Positions 1 through 5,345 of a stretch of 5,766 nucleotides of DNA are shown here, piece by piece. The stretch is from Candidatus Methylomirabilota bacterium (GTDB taxonomy: Bacteria > Methylomirabilota > Methylomirabilia > Methylomirabilales > JACQHM01). Location: contig JACQHM010000086.1 of assembly GCA_016199025.1 (NCBI GenBank), positions 1 to 5,766 on the forward strand, written 5' to 3'. The position numbers and the translations under genes were made by a program. Under the pieces are notes generated by a model. It was not told the DNA's origin and searched no databases. It saw nothing but the letters and a program-made list of their open reading frames with translations. Each line of letters opens with the position of its first letter. Within the stretch, counting starts at the first letter, position 1.

Positions 1-20
1 ACCCCCAACCCCTAACCCCT
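1..20. repeat. C-rich heptamer array upstream of nuoC (cut by window edge)
   Basis: Units of seven bases with consensus ACCCCYR start at 1, 8 and 15. Read on the - strand the units are RGGGGTT, the same family as the G-rich array after nuoD. It lies in the spacer before nuoC, ending 12 bases before the start codon. By analogy with the spacers after nuoD and nuoG, this may be the right arm of an inverted pair whose G-rich left arm is outside the window. Only three units are visible, so the full extent is unknown. Confidence 0.6.
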
Positions 21-32
21 GGATGATGCAAG

Positions 33-530
33 GTGGAAGAAAATCTGACGGTTAAGAGGTTGCGGGAGGCCTTCCCCGATTCGATCCTGGAGGTTGGCTC
101 CTTCCACGGCGAGGTCACCGTCCTGATGAAGCAGGAGGAGATCGTCCAGCTCTGCCGGTTTTTGAAAAATGATCCTGAGCTGGAGTACGATTACCTTTCC
201 AATGTCACGGCGGTGGACTGCCTCAAGCAGAGGGACGGGCCCCGGTTCGATGTGGTGTATCATCTCTACTCCTTGCGGCACAAGTGGCGGGTCCGCCTGA
301 AGACCAGGGTCGAGGAAGGGACGCCTGTCCCAAGCATCACGCCCGTCTGGGAGGGGGCCAACTGGTACGAGCGGGAGGTCTACGACCTCTTCGGCATCCC
401 CTTCGAGGGGCATCCGGATTTCAGGAGGATCATCCTCCCAGAGGATTTCGAGGGGCATCCCTTGCGGAAGGACTACCCGGTCCAGGCATCCCCGCCCTGG
501 TGGGAGGAGGAGGCGCATGGCCGAGCGTAA
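33..530 (+). CDS. nuoC: NADH-quinone oxidoreductase subunit C (30 kDa type)
   Basis: NuoC (Nqo5, 30 kDa subunit) is a cytoplasmic subunit of the complex I connecting module. It has no redox cofactor and packs against NuoD. The 165 residues match the normal length of a stand-alone NuoC. The family signature lies at residues 113-134, starting EREVYDLFG and with H127 and R131 in place, followed by the conserved HPLRKDYPV at 142-150. The GTG start at 33 is the only reasonable one: an in-frame TGA lies at 24-26, and the next possible start (TTG at 60) would remove nine residues. The ribosome binding site is weak, with only GGA at 21-23. The gene overlaps nuoD by 14 bases, suggesting translational coupling. 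It is not fused to nuoD as in E. coli. nuoB is expected just upstream but is not in the window. Confidence 0.96.
   Translation: MEENLTVKRLREAFPDSILEVGSFHGEVTVLMKQEEIVQLCRFLKNDPELEYDYLSNVTAVDCLKQRDGPRFDVVYHLYSLRHKWRVRLKTRVEEGTPVPSITPVWEGANWYEREVYDLFGIPFEGHPDFRRIILPEDFEGHPLRKDYPVQASPPWWEEEAHGRA
502..513 (+). promoter_or_regulatory. Shine-Dalgarno site of nuoD inside nuoC
   Basis: A run GGGAGGAGGAGG sits 3 bases before the nuoD ATG at 517, with good matches to the anti-SD at several spacings (GGAGG at 505-509 leaves 7 bases). It lies within the last codons of nuoC, where it encodes the WEEEA stretch. It fixes the nuoD start at 517 and is the strongest ribosome binding site in the window. Confidence 0.8.
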
Positions 531-1689
531 GACAATGCTTGTCAACATGGGGCCTCAACACCCCAGCACCCACGGGGTCTTGCGCCTGCTCCTAGAGCTG
601 GATGGGGAGGTGGTGGTCCGCTGCACCCCCCACATCGGTTACCTCCACACGGGCGTGGAAAAGGAATGCGAAGCCAAGCGGTACCTCCAGGTGATCCCGA
701 TGACCGACCGCCTGGACTACTTGGCCCCCCTCTCGAACAACCTCGTCTACTGCTTGGCCGTGGAGAAGCTCCTGGGGGTCGAGGTGCCCGAACGGGCCCA
801 GGTCATCCGGGTGATGCTGGCCGAGCTTTCCCGGATCGGGAGCCACCTGGTCTGGCTGGGGACCCATGCCATGGACCTGGGGGCCATGAGTGTCTTCCTC
901 TACTGCTTCAGGGAACGGGAGCAGATCTTGGACCTCTTCGAGGCCGTCTCGGGGCAGCGAATGATGACCACCTATTTCCGGATCGGTGGACTCATGGCGG
1001 ATCTTCCCCCTGGCTTCGAGGAAAAGGTCTTCGCCTTCATTAAACAGTTCCCGAAGCGGGTGGACGAGTACGAAGACCTCCTTACCCGGAACCGGATCTT
1101 CATCGAGCGGACCAAGGGGATAGGGGTCATCAAGCGGGAGGACGCCATCAACCTAGGGGTGAGCGGCCCGACCTTAAGGGCCTGCGGCGTCCCCTGGGAC
1201 ATCCGGAAGGCGACCCCTTACTCGAGCTATGAGAGGTTCGACTTCCAAATCGCCCTCGGTCGGAACGGGGATGTCTATGACCGGTACCTGTGCCGGCTGT
1301 TCGAGATGCGGCAATCGGTTGAGATCGTCAAGCAGAGCTTGGACCGATTGCCTTCGGGTCCCGTGATGGTGGACGATCCAAAGCTGACCCCTCCCCCGAA
1401 GGCCCTGGTGAAGACCAGCATGGAGGCCCTGATCCATCACTTCAAGTACTGGTCCGAAGGGTTCGCACCCCCTGCGGGGGAGGTCTACGTGAGCGTCGAG
1501 TCGCCGAAGGGGGAGTATGGCGTCTACGTGGTGAGCGACGGCTCGCCGAAGCCGTACCGGGTCTACTTCAGAGCCCCTTCTTTCGCGAACCTCCAGGCCC
1601 TTCCCAGGATGGTAGAGGGTGGGTTGGTCGCCGACCTGGTTGCGGTCATCGGTTCCATCGATATCGTGCTGGGCGAGATCGACCGCTAA
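517..1689 (+). CDS. nuoD: NADH-quinone oxidoreductase subunit D (49 kDa type)
   Basis: NuoD (Nqo4, 49 kDa subunit) forms most of the quinone-reducing cavity of complex I with NuoB and NuoH. It descends from the large subunit of [NiFe] hydrogenases but binds no nickel. The 390 residues are normal for a stand-alone NuoD. MGPQHPSTHGVLRL at residues 11-24 is the conserved N-terminal loop. H19 and Y68 are spaced 49 residues apart, exactly like the quinone-headgroup ligands His38/Tyr87 of Thermus Nqo4 and His59/Tyr108 of the bovine 49 kDa subunit. The family signature is LHTGVEKECEAK at 43-54; E50 is unusual, as that position is normally hydrophobic, Thr or Asn. No CxxC nickel-binding pairs are present, so this is not a hydrogenase. 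The ATG start is set by the strong SD in the nuoC tail. The gene ends with tandem stops (TAA TAA, 1687-1692). Confidence 0.97.
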   Translation: MAERKTMLVNMGPQHPSTHGVLRLLLELDGEVVVRCTPHIGYLHTGVEKECEAKRYLQVIPMTDRLDYLAPLSNNLVYCLAVEKLLGVEVPERAQVIRVMLAELSRIGSHLVWLGTHAMDLGAMSVFLYCFREREQILDLFEAVSGQRMMTTYFRIGGLMADLPPGFEEKVFAFIKQFPKRVDEYEDLLTRNRIFIERTKGIGVIKREDAINLGVSGPTLRACGVPWDIRKATPYSSYERFDFQIALGRNGDVYDRYLCRLFEMRQSVEIVKQSLDRLPSGPVMVDDPKLTPPPKALVKTSMEALIHHFKYWSEGFAPPAGEVYVSVESPKGEYGVYVVSDGSPKPYRVYFRAPSFANLQALPRMVEGGLVADLVAVIGSIDIVLGEIDR

Positions 1690-1696
1690 TAAAAAC

Positions 1697-1726
1697 AGGG
1701 TTTAGGGTTTGGGGGTTAGGGGTTAG
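1697..1726 (+). repeat. G-rich heptamer array after nuoD, G-quadruplex capable
   Basis: Four units of consensus RGGGKTT start at 1697, 1704, 1711 and 1718, followed by a partial AG. The unit resembles plant-type telomere repeat but is degenerate and short. The G-tracts at 1698-1700, 1705-1707, 1711-1715 and 1719-1722, with loops of 3 to 4 bases, fit the usual intramolecular G-quadruplex rule, and the transcript would carry the G-rich strand. It starts eight bases after the nuoD stop codon. Confidence 0.75.
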
Positions 1727-1770
1727 TCGAGACCGCTTGTCTAAACCCTATACCCTACACCCCAAACCCT
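1704..1770 (+). other. Predicted hairpin made by the two inverted heptamer arrays
   Basis: AGGGTTTGGGG at 1704-1714 is a perfect 11-base complement of CCCCAAACCCT at 1760-1770. After two mismatches the stem continues for five pairs (1717-1721 with 1753-1757), and TTAG at 1723-1726 can pair with CTAA at 1741-1744. A small inner hairpin, AGAC at 1730-1733 with GTCT at 1739-1742, may compete with the TTAG pairing. There is no clean U-tract after the stem, so it is not a classical intrinsic terminator. It may act in transcript processing, attenuation or mRNA protection between nuoD and nuoEF; that role is inference. Confidence 0.55.
1741..1770 (-). repeat. C-rich heptamer array before nuoEF (inverted copy)
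   Basis: Four units of consensus CYAHACC start at 1741, 1748, 1755 and 1762, followed by CT. On the - strand this is a G-rich array with four G-tracts of three or four bases and loops of 3 to 4 bases, so it too fits the G-quadruplex rule on that strand. It is the inverted partner of the array at 1697-1726 and ends 16 bases before the nuoEF start. Confidence 0.72.
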
Positions 1771-1786
1771 TTGGTTTATTCTAAAG

Positions 1787-3577
1787 ATGCTATCAGAGAC
1801 CACAAAGGCTAAGATCGAGACGATTGCGGAGCGGTATCCGGCGGAGCGGAGGCGTTCGGCCCTGATCCCCGCTATGCTCCTCGTGCAGGAGGAGCAGGGG
1901 TACCTCTCCCCCGAGATGGTGGTGGAGCTGGCCGACCTTTTTCACCTCCACCCCACCCAGGTGATGGAGGTGGCAAGTTTCTACGACCTCCTGCACTTGA
2001 AACCAGCCGGTCGGTACAGGATCCTGGTGTGTCACAACCTGAGCTGCTCCCTCCTGGGGGCTGAGGATCTCATTGCTCACTTCGAACGACGATTAGGAAT
2101 CAGGGCTGGGGAGACCACCCCCGACAACCTCTTCACCTTGATACGGGCTGAGTGCCTGGCCTCCTGCGGGACGGCCCCTGTCCTCCAGGTGAACGGGGCT
2201 TGCTACGAGAACATGACCGGTAAGAAGGTCGATCAGCTCCTGGATCACCTCCAGAACATGGGGGGGGTGGAGTACAAGGAGGGCGAGGGGTGGACCCCCG
2301 CGGAGGTGCCCTCTGAGAAGATCCTGACGAAGCATATGGACCTTCCCGGCTACACCGGGAGCCTGGAGGGCTACAGGAGACAAGGGGGTTATCAGGCCCT
2401 CCAGAAGGCCCTTAAAGACTATAAGCCGGACGAGGTCATCGAGATCGTCAAGCGATCAGGCCTTCGAGGAAGGGGAGGAGCAGGCTTCCCGGCCGGCGTG
2501 AAATGGGGCTTCGTTCCCAAGGACTCTTCGAAGCCAAAGTACCTCGTTTGCAACGCCGACGAGAGCGAACCCGGCACCTTCAAGGACCGGATGCTGATCG
2601 AGAAGGACCCTCACCAGCTCATCGAAGGGATCATCATCTCGGCTTACGCCGTCATGGCACAGACGGCGTACATCTACATCCGGGGGGAGTTCGCCTACGG
2701 CTTTAAAGTCCTGGAGCGGGCCCTCAAGGAGGCCTCTAACGCCGGGTTCCTCGGAAAGAACATCCTCGGGAGCGGCTTCGACCTCGACATCCACCTCCAC
2801 CGGGGTGCAGGGGCCTATATCTGTGGCGAAGAGACGGGCCTCCTCCAATCCCTGGAAGGGGACAGGGGGGAGCCCCGCCTCCGGCCCCCTTTCCCGGCGA
2901 CCCATGGCCTCTACGGCTGTCCAACGGTGGTGAACAACGTGGAGACCCTGGCGAATGTCCCTCATATCATCCTCAGGGGGGCCGAGTGGTACGCCTCCAT
3001 CGGGACCGGGCGGAGCAAGGGGACCCGGGTCTTCTCGGTGAGCGGCCACGTCAGGAGGCCCGGGAACTACGAACTTCCCATTAACATCTCCATAAGGGAG
3101 TTAATCGAGGTGGCAGGAGGGATCCGGGAGGGGAGGCGCTTGAAGGCGGTGATCCCCGGTGGGTCTTCTGCCCCCTGCTTGACCGACGAGCACTTGGACG
3201 TCCGGATGGACTTCGAGTCGCTGGCCGCCGCGGGCTCGATGGGCGGCTCCGGCGCTGTCATCGTCATGGACGACTCGACCTGCATGGTCCGGGTCGCCGA
3301 GGTGGTGGCCCGCTTCTACCGCCACGAGTCCTGCGGCCAGTGCACCCAGTGCCGGGAGGGGACGGCCTGGCTTCACAAGATCCTCAAGCGGTGGGAGGAG
3401 GGGAAGGGCTTCAAGGACGAGATCGACGTGATGTTGGACATCTGCGACAACATGAAGGGGGAAACGATCTGTGTCTTAAGCGATGCGTGTGCCATGCCGG
3501 TGGAAAGCTACATCAGGTGCTTTCGGGACGAGTTCGAGGAGCACGTCCGGCAGAGAGGATGTCCATTCCGACAATAA
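1787..3577 (+). CDS. nuoEF: Fused NADH-quinone oxidoreductase subunits E and F (NuoEF)
   Basis: One 596-residue frame carries two complex I subunits end to end. Residues 1-160 are NuoE (24 kDa): an N-terminal helical part (about 1-75), then a thioredoxin-like fold with the N1a [2Fe-2S] ligands C82, C87, C123 and C127. Residues about 176-596 are NuoF (51 kDa), the NADH- and FMN-binding subunit: SGLRGRGGAGFPAGVKW at 224-240 is the glycine-rich FMN/NADH loop, NADESEPGTFKDR is at 256-268, GAGAYICGEE at 340-349, and the N3 [4Fe-4S] ligands are C516, C519, C522 and C562. Residues 160-176 form a short linker with no stop. Three consensus positions differ: G351 for Ser/Thr/Ala, Q354 for Glu/Asn, and Q521 for the Pro of ESCGxCxPC. 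The ATG at 1787 has a poor SD. HoxF of NAD-linked hydrogenases has a similar E-F arrangement, but the nuoC, nuoD and nuoH neighbours make this complex I. No extra C-terminal ferredoxin domain is present. Confidence 0.95.
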   Translation: MLSETTKAKIETIAERYPAERRRSALIPAMLLVQEEQGYLSPEMVVELADLFHLHPTQVMEVASFYDLLHLKPAGRYRILVCHNLSCSLLGAEDLIAHFERRLGIRAGETTPDNLFTLIRAECLASCGTAPVLQVNGACYENMTGKKVDQLLDHLQNMGGVEYKEGEGWTPAEVPSEKILTKHMDLPGYTGSLEGYRRQGGYQALQKALKDYKPDEVIEIVKRSGLRGRGGAGFPAGVKWGFVPKDSSKPKYLVCNADESEPGTFKDRMLIEKDPHQLIEGIIISAYAVMAQTAYIYIRGEFAYGFKVLERALKEASNAGFLGKNILGSGFDLDIHLHRGAGAYICGEETGLLQSLEGDRGEPRLRPPFPATHGLYGCPTVVNNVETLANVPHIILRGAEWYASIGTGRSKGTRVFSVSGHVRRPGNYELPINISIRELIEVAGGIREGRRLKAVIPGGSSAPCLTDEHLDVRMDFESLAAAGSMGGSGAVIVMDDSTCMVRVAEVVARFYRHESCGQCTQCREGTAWLHKILKRWEEGKGFKDEIDVMLDICDNMKGETICVLSDACAMPVESYIRCFRDEFEEHVRQRGCPFRQ

Positions 3578-3612
3578 AACTGTTCAACGTTCAACATAGA
3601 AAACTGTTCGAC
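3578..3612. repeat. Short direct repeats in the nuoEF-nuoG spacer
   Basis: GTTCAAC occurs twice in tandem at 3582-3588 and 3589-3595, again a seven-base unit, and GTTCGAC recurs at 3606-3612. The longer repeat AACTGTTCRAC is present at 3578-3588 and 3602-3612 with one difference. The spacer is clearly AT-richer than the genes on either side. No promoter or terminator could be supported here. Confidence 0.55.
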
Positions 3613-3623
3613 TGAGTAGCGTT

Positions 3624-3628
3624 GGAGG
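3624..3628 (+). promoter_or_regulatory. Shine-Dalgarno site of nuoG
   Basis: GGAGG lies 4 bases before GTG at 3633 and 7 bases before a second in-frame GTG at 3636. The spacing favours 3636, which would drop only the first residue; both give the same ferredoxin domain. Confidence 0.7.
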
Positions 3629-3632
3629 TCTT

Positions 3633-5303
3633 GTGGTGGCGACGGTGACGTTGACGATCGACGGTAAGCTGGTGACGGTGGAGCAGGGGATCAACTTGAT
3701 CGAGGCCGCCCGAACCCTTGGGATCGAGATCCCTCACTACTGCTATCATCCTGGGCTCCCCGTGGTAGGCCAGTGTCGGATGTGCCAGGTGGAGGTGGAA
3801 AAATCCCCGAAGTTGAGCGTCGCCTGCTCGACGCCGGCCTCGCCAGGGATGGTGGTTCATACCAATTCCCCTCAGGTGGTAAAGGCCAGGAAGGCGGTGC
3901 TGGAGTTTTACCTTCTGAATCATCCCCTGGACTGCCCCATCTGCGACAAGGGGGGCGAGTGCCCCCTCCAGGATTACACCGTGACCTATGGCCCGGGGGA
4001 GAGCCGGTATCGCGAGGAGAAGGTGAAGAGGGTCAAGGCCCTCCCCATCGGTCCAACCGTCATCTTCGACGCCGAACGTTGTATCCTCTGCACCCGGTGC
4101 GTCCGCTTCGTCCAGGACATTGTCAAGTCGGGAGAGCTTGGGGTGTTTCATCGGGGAGATAAGGCCGAGATCGGCCTCTTCCCCGGGAAGGAACTGGATA
4201 ACCTCTACTCCTTAAACGTCGTGGACCTCTGCCCCGTGGGGGCTCTGACCAGCCGTGACTACCGGTTCCGGGCGAGGCCCTGGGACCTCTTCAGGCAGGT
4301 GGAGAGCCTCTGCCCCGGATGTAGCTTCGGCTGCAACATCATCCTGGACGTTCGGCATTGGGATGAGGGGGAACAGATCGTCCGGATCCGTCCCAGGGTG
4401 AACATGGAGGTCAACACCTATTGGATGTGCGACATTGGCCGGTTCACCTTCCATCCCCTTTACGAGAAGGAGAGGCTGGACGGTCCATGGATCAGGAAGG
4501 ATAGGGCTTGTGTTCCGACCTCCTGGGAGGAAGCCATCGCGCTCCTAGCCTCCTCCCTGGGAAGGCTCATTGCCGATCACGGTCCTGGATCGGTGGGGGC
4601 TGTTGTCTCTGCCCGCTTGACGAACGAGGAGTTGTACCTGCTGCAGAAGTTCTTCAGGAGACTTCCGACCGAGCACCTTGATCACCGGGTCCGGGAGGTC
4701 CAGGGAGAAGGCCGAGACTTTCAGGAGGATCATCTCCTCCTCAGGGCGGACCGGACACCGAATACAAAGGGGGCTAGGGACATGGGAGTCCTGCCTGGCT
4801 CGGGAGGTTTGGATACGATGGGGATGATCGAGGCGGCTAGATCCGGTCGGCTCAAGGCCCTGTTCGTGTTCGGTGAGGACCTGGCCACCGAACTCCCTCA
4901 AGCCTTGAACGTCCAGGAGGCCCTCTCCAAGCTGGACCTCCTCGTGGTCCAGGCCATGTCCCTGACCGAGATGGCCTCCCTGGCCCATTTTATCCTCCCG
5001 GCGTTAGCGTTCGCCGAGCAGGATGGGACGTACACCAATTGGAAGGGCCGGCTGCAGCGCTTGAACAAGGCCGTGGATCCTCCGGGGAAGATCCTCTCCA
5101 TTGGGGAACTTTTGGAAAAGGTGGCTGCCCATCTGGGACCCTCGTTTCCCTTCCTCTCCCTAGAGGAGATCTGGCAAGAGATCGCCGGGTCATGTCCGGG
5201 GTATGAAGGGATCACCTGGGAGGCCATCCCGCCCCAAGGCATCCAACTTCCAGTAGAAATGGCAACGATGGAGGCTAGACACCAGACGCCAGCCGCCAGC
5301 TAA
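3633..5303 (+). CDS. nuoG: NADH-quinone oxidoreductase subunit G, short form
   Basis: NuoG (Nqo3, 75 kDa) passes electrons from the NuoF N3 cluster towards the connecting module. An N-terminal ferredoxin domain holds N1b: C37, C48, C51, C65. N5 has the typical His-Cys3 set H97, C101, C104, C110. N4 is C150, C153, C156 and C200. A fourth set, C227, C230, C234 and C266, fits N7, found only in some bacterial complexes. After this comes a molybdopterin-oxidoreductase-like region (about 267-540) that is much shorter than usual: 556 residues in all, against 783 in Thermus and about 908 in E. coli. The missing part falls near 345-375; the frame resumes at NTKGARDMGVLP and keeps the later KALFVFGEDL and ILPALAFAEQDGTYTNW blocks. 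GTG starts at 3633 or 3636; an in-frame TAG lies upstream at 3597. The last eight residues (549-556) are encoded by a heptamer repeat, so the natural C-terminus may be about residue 548. The intact ligands and conserved late blocks argue for a functional compact NuoG and against a pseudogene. Confidence 0.94.
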   Translation: MVATVTLTIDGKLVTVEQGINLIEAARTLGIEIPHYCYHPGLPVVGQCRMCQVEVEKSPKLSVACSTPASPGMVVHTNSPQVVKARKAVLEFYLLNHPLDCPICDKGGECPLQDYTVTYGPGESRYREEKVKRVKALPIGPTVIFDAERCILCTRCVRFVQDIVKSGELGVFHRGDKAEIGLFPGKELDNLYSLNVVDLCPVGALTSRDYRFRARPWDLFRQVESLCPGCSFGCNIILDVRHWDEGEQIVRIRPRVNMEVNTYWMCDIGRFTFHPLYEKERLDGPWIRKDRACVPTSWEEAIALLASSLGRLIADHGPGSVGAVVSARLTNEELYLLQKFFRRLPTEHLDHRVREVQGEGRDFQEDHLLLRADRTPNTKGARDMGVLPGSGGLDTMGMIEAARSGRLKALFVFGEDLATELPQALNVQEALSKLDLLVVQAMSLTEMASLAHFILPALAFAEQDGTYTNWKGRLQRLNKAVDPPGKILSIGELLEKVAAHLGPSFPFLSLEEIWQEIAGSCPGYEGITWEAIPPQGIQLPVEMATMEARHQTPAAS

Positions 5304-5335
5304 AACGTTTCTGGGGTCTAGGGTTTGGGGTCTAG
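5275..5335 (+). other. Predicted hairpin spanning the nuoG stop codon
   Basis: CTAGACACCAGAC at 5275-5287 can pair with GTTTGGGGTCTAG at 5323-5335 over 13 positions, with one mismatch and one G-U wobble, enclosing the nuoG stop in a loop. The partners belong to inverted heptamer arrays, as in the nuoD-nuoEF spacer. There is no U-tract. Competing registers seven bases apart exist because both arms are repeats. A role at the nuoG-nuoH junction is inferred only. Confidence 0.45.
5276..5300 (+). repeat. Heptamer array inside the 3' end of nuoG
   Basis: Units of consensus YAGMCRC start at 5276, 5283 and 5290, with a partial CAGC at 5297. They encode the last residues RHQTPAAS of NuoG, and the TAA stop directly follows. 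The unit matches the reverse complement of the array at 5313-5344, which reads YARACCC on the - strand. Confidence 0.6.
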
Positions 5336-5344
5336 GGTCTGGGG
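5313..5344 (-). repeat. G-rich heptamer array directly before nuoH, G-quadruplex capable
   Basis: Four full units of consensus RGGGTYT start at 5313, 5320, 5327 and 5334, then GGGG at 5341-5344. Five G-tracts of three or four bases with loops of 3 to 4 bases fit the G-quadruplex rule on the coding strand. It lies in inverted orientation to the array at the end of nuoG. The last tract is one base from the nuoH ATG, and AGGG at 5334-5337, 8 bases before the ATG, is the only SD-like sequence, so the repeat probably supplies the ribosome binding site. Confidence 0.72.
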
Positions 5345-5345
5345 A

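Noticed and set aside
12..548. A 178-codon open frame on the - strand opposite nuoC, and similar long antisense frames such as 2456-3049 and 3591-4151
   Set aside because: They are antisense shadows of GC-rich genes; the translations show no recognisable domain, and the + strand genes are certain.
1468..1480. Perfect small hairpin CCCCCTGCGGGGG
   Set aside because: It lies within nuoD and encodes the normal PPAGE stretch; it is a likely by-product of GC-rich codons.
1697..1770. Rho-independent terminator after nuoD
   Set aside because: The stem is followed by TTGGTTTATT and not a U-run, and the genes downstream belong to the same complex, so termination here is not supported.
1690..1786. 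True telomere-like or chromosome-end sequence, because the units resemble TTTAGGG
   Set aside because: Only four degenerate units per array, inverted, lying inside an operon spacer; it is better seen as a short spacer repeat.
1736..1786. Internal promoter before nuoEF in the AT-rich part of the spacer
   Set aside because: No pair of -35 and -10 boxes with acceptable spacing was found; TATACC and TATTCT lack a partner.
1787..3577. HoxF-type hydrogenase diaphorase subunit instead of complex I NuoEF
   Set aside because: The neighbours are nuoC, a nuoD with quinone-site residues and no nickel cysteines, and nuoH; no hydrogenase genes are present.
3633..5303. Pseudogene or frameshifted nuoG because of the short length
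   Set aside because: The frame is open throughout, all cluster ligands are intact and the C-terminal conserved blocks remain in frame.
1..5344. CRISPR array
   Set aside because: Units are seven bases, contiguous and without unique spacers; no cas genes are present.
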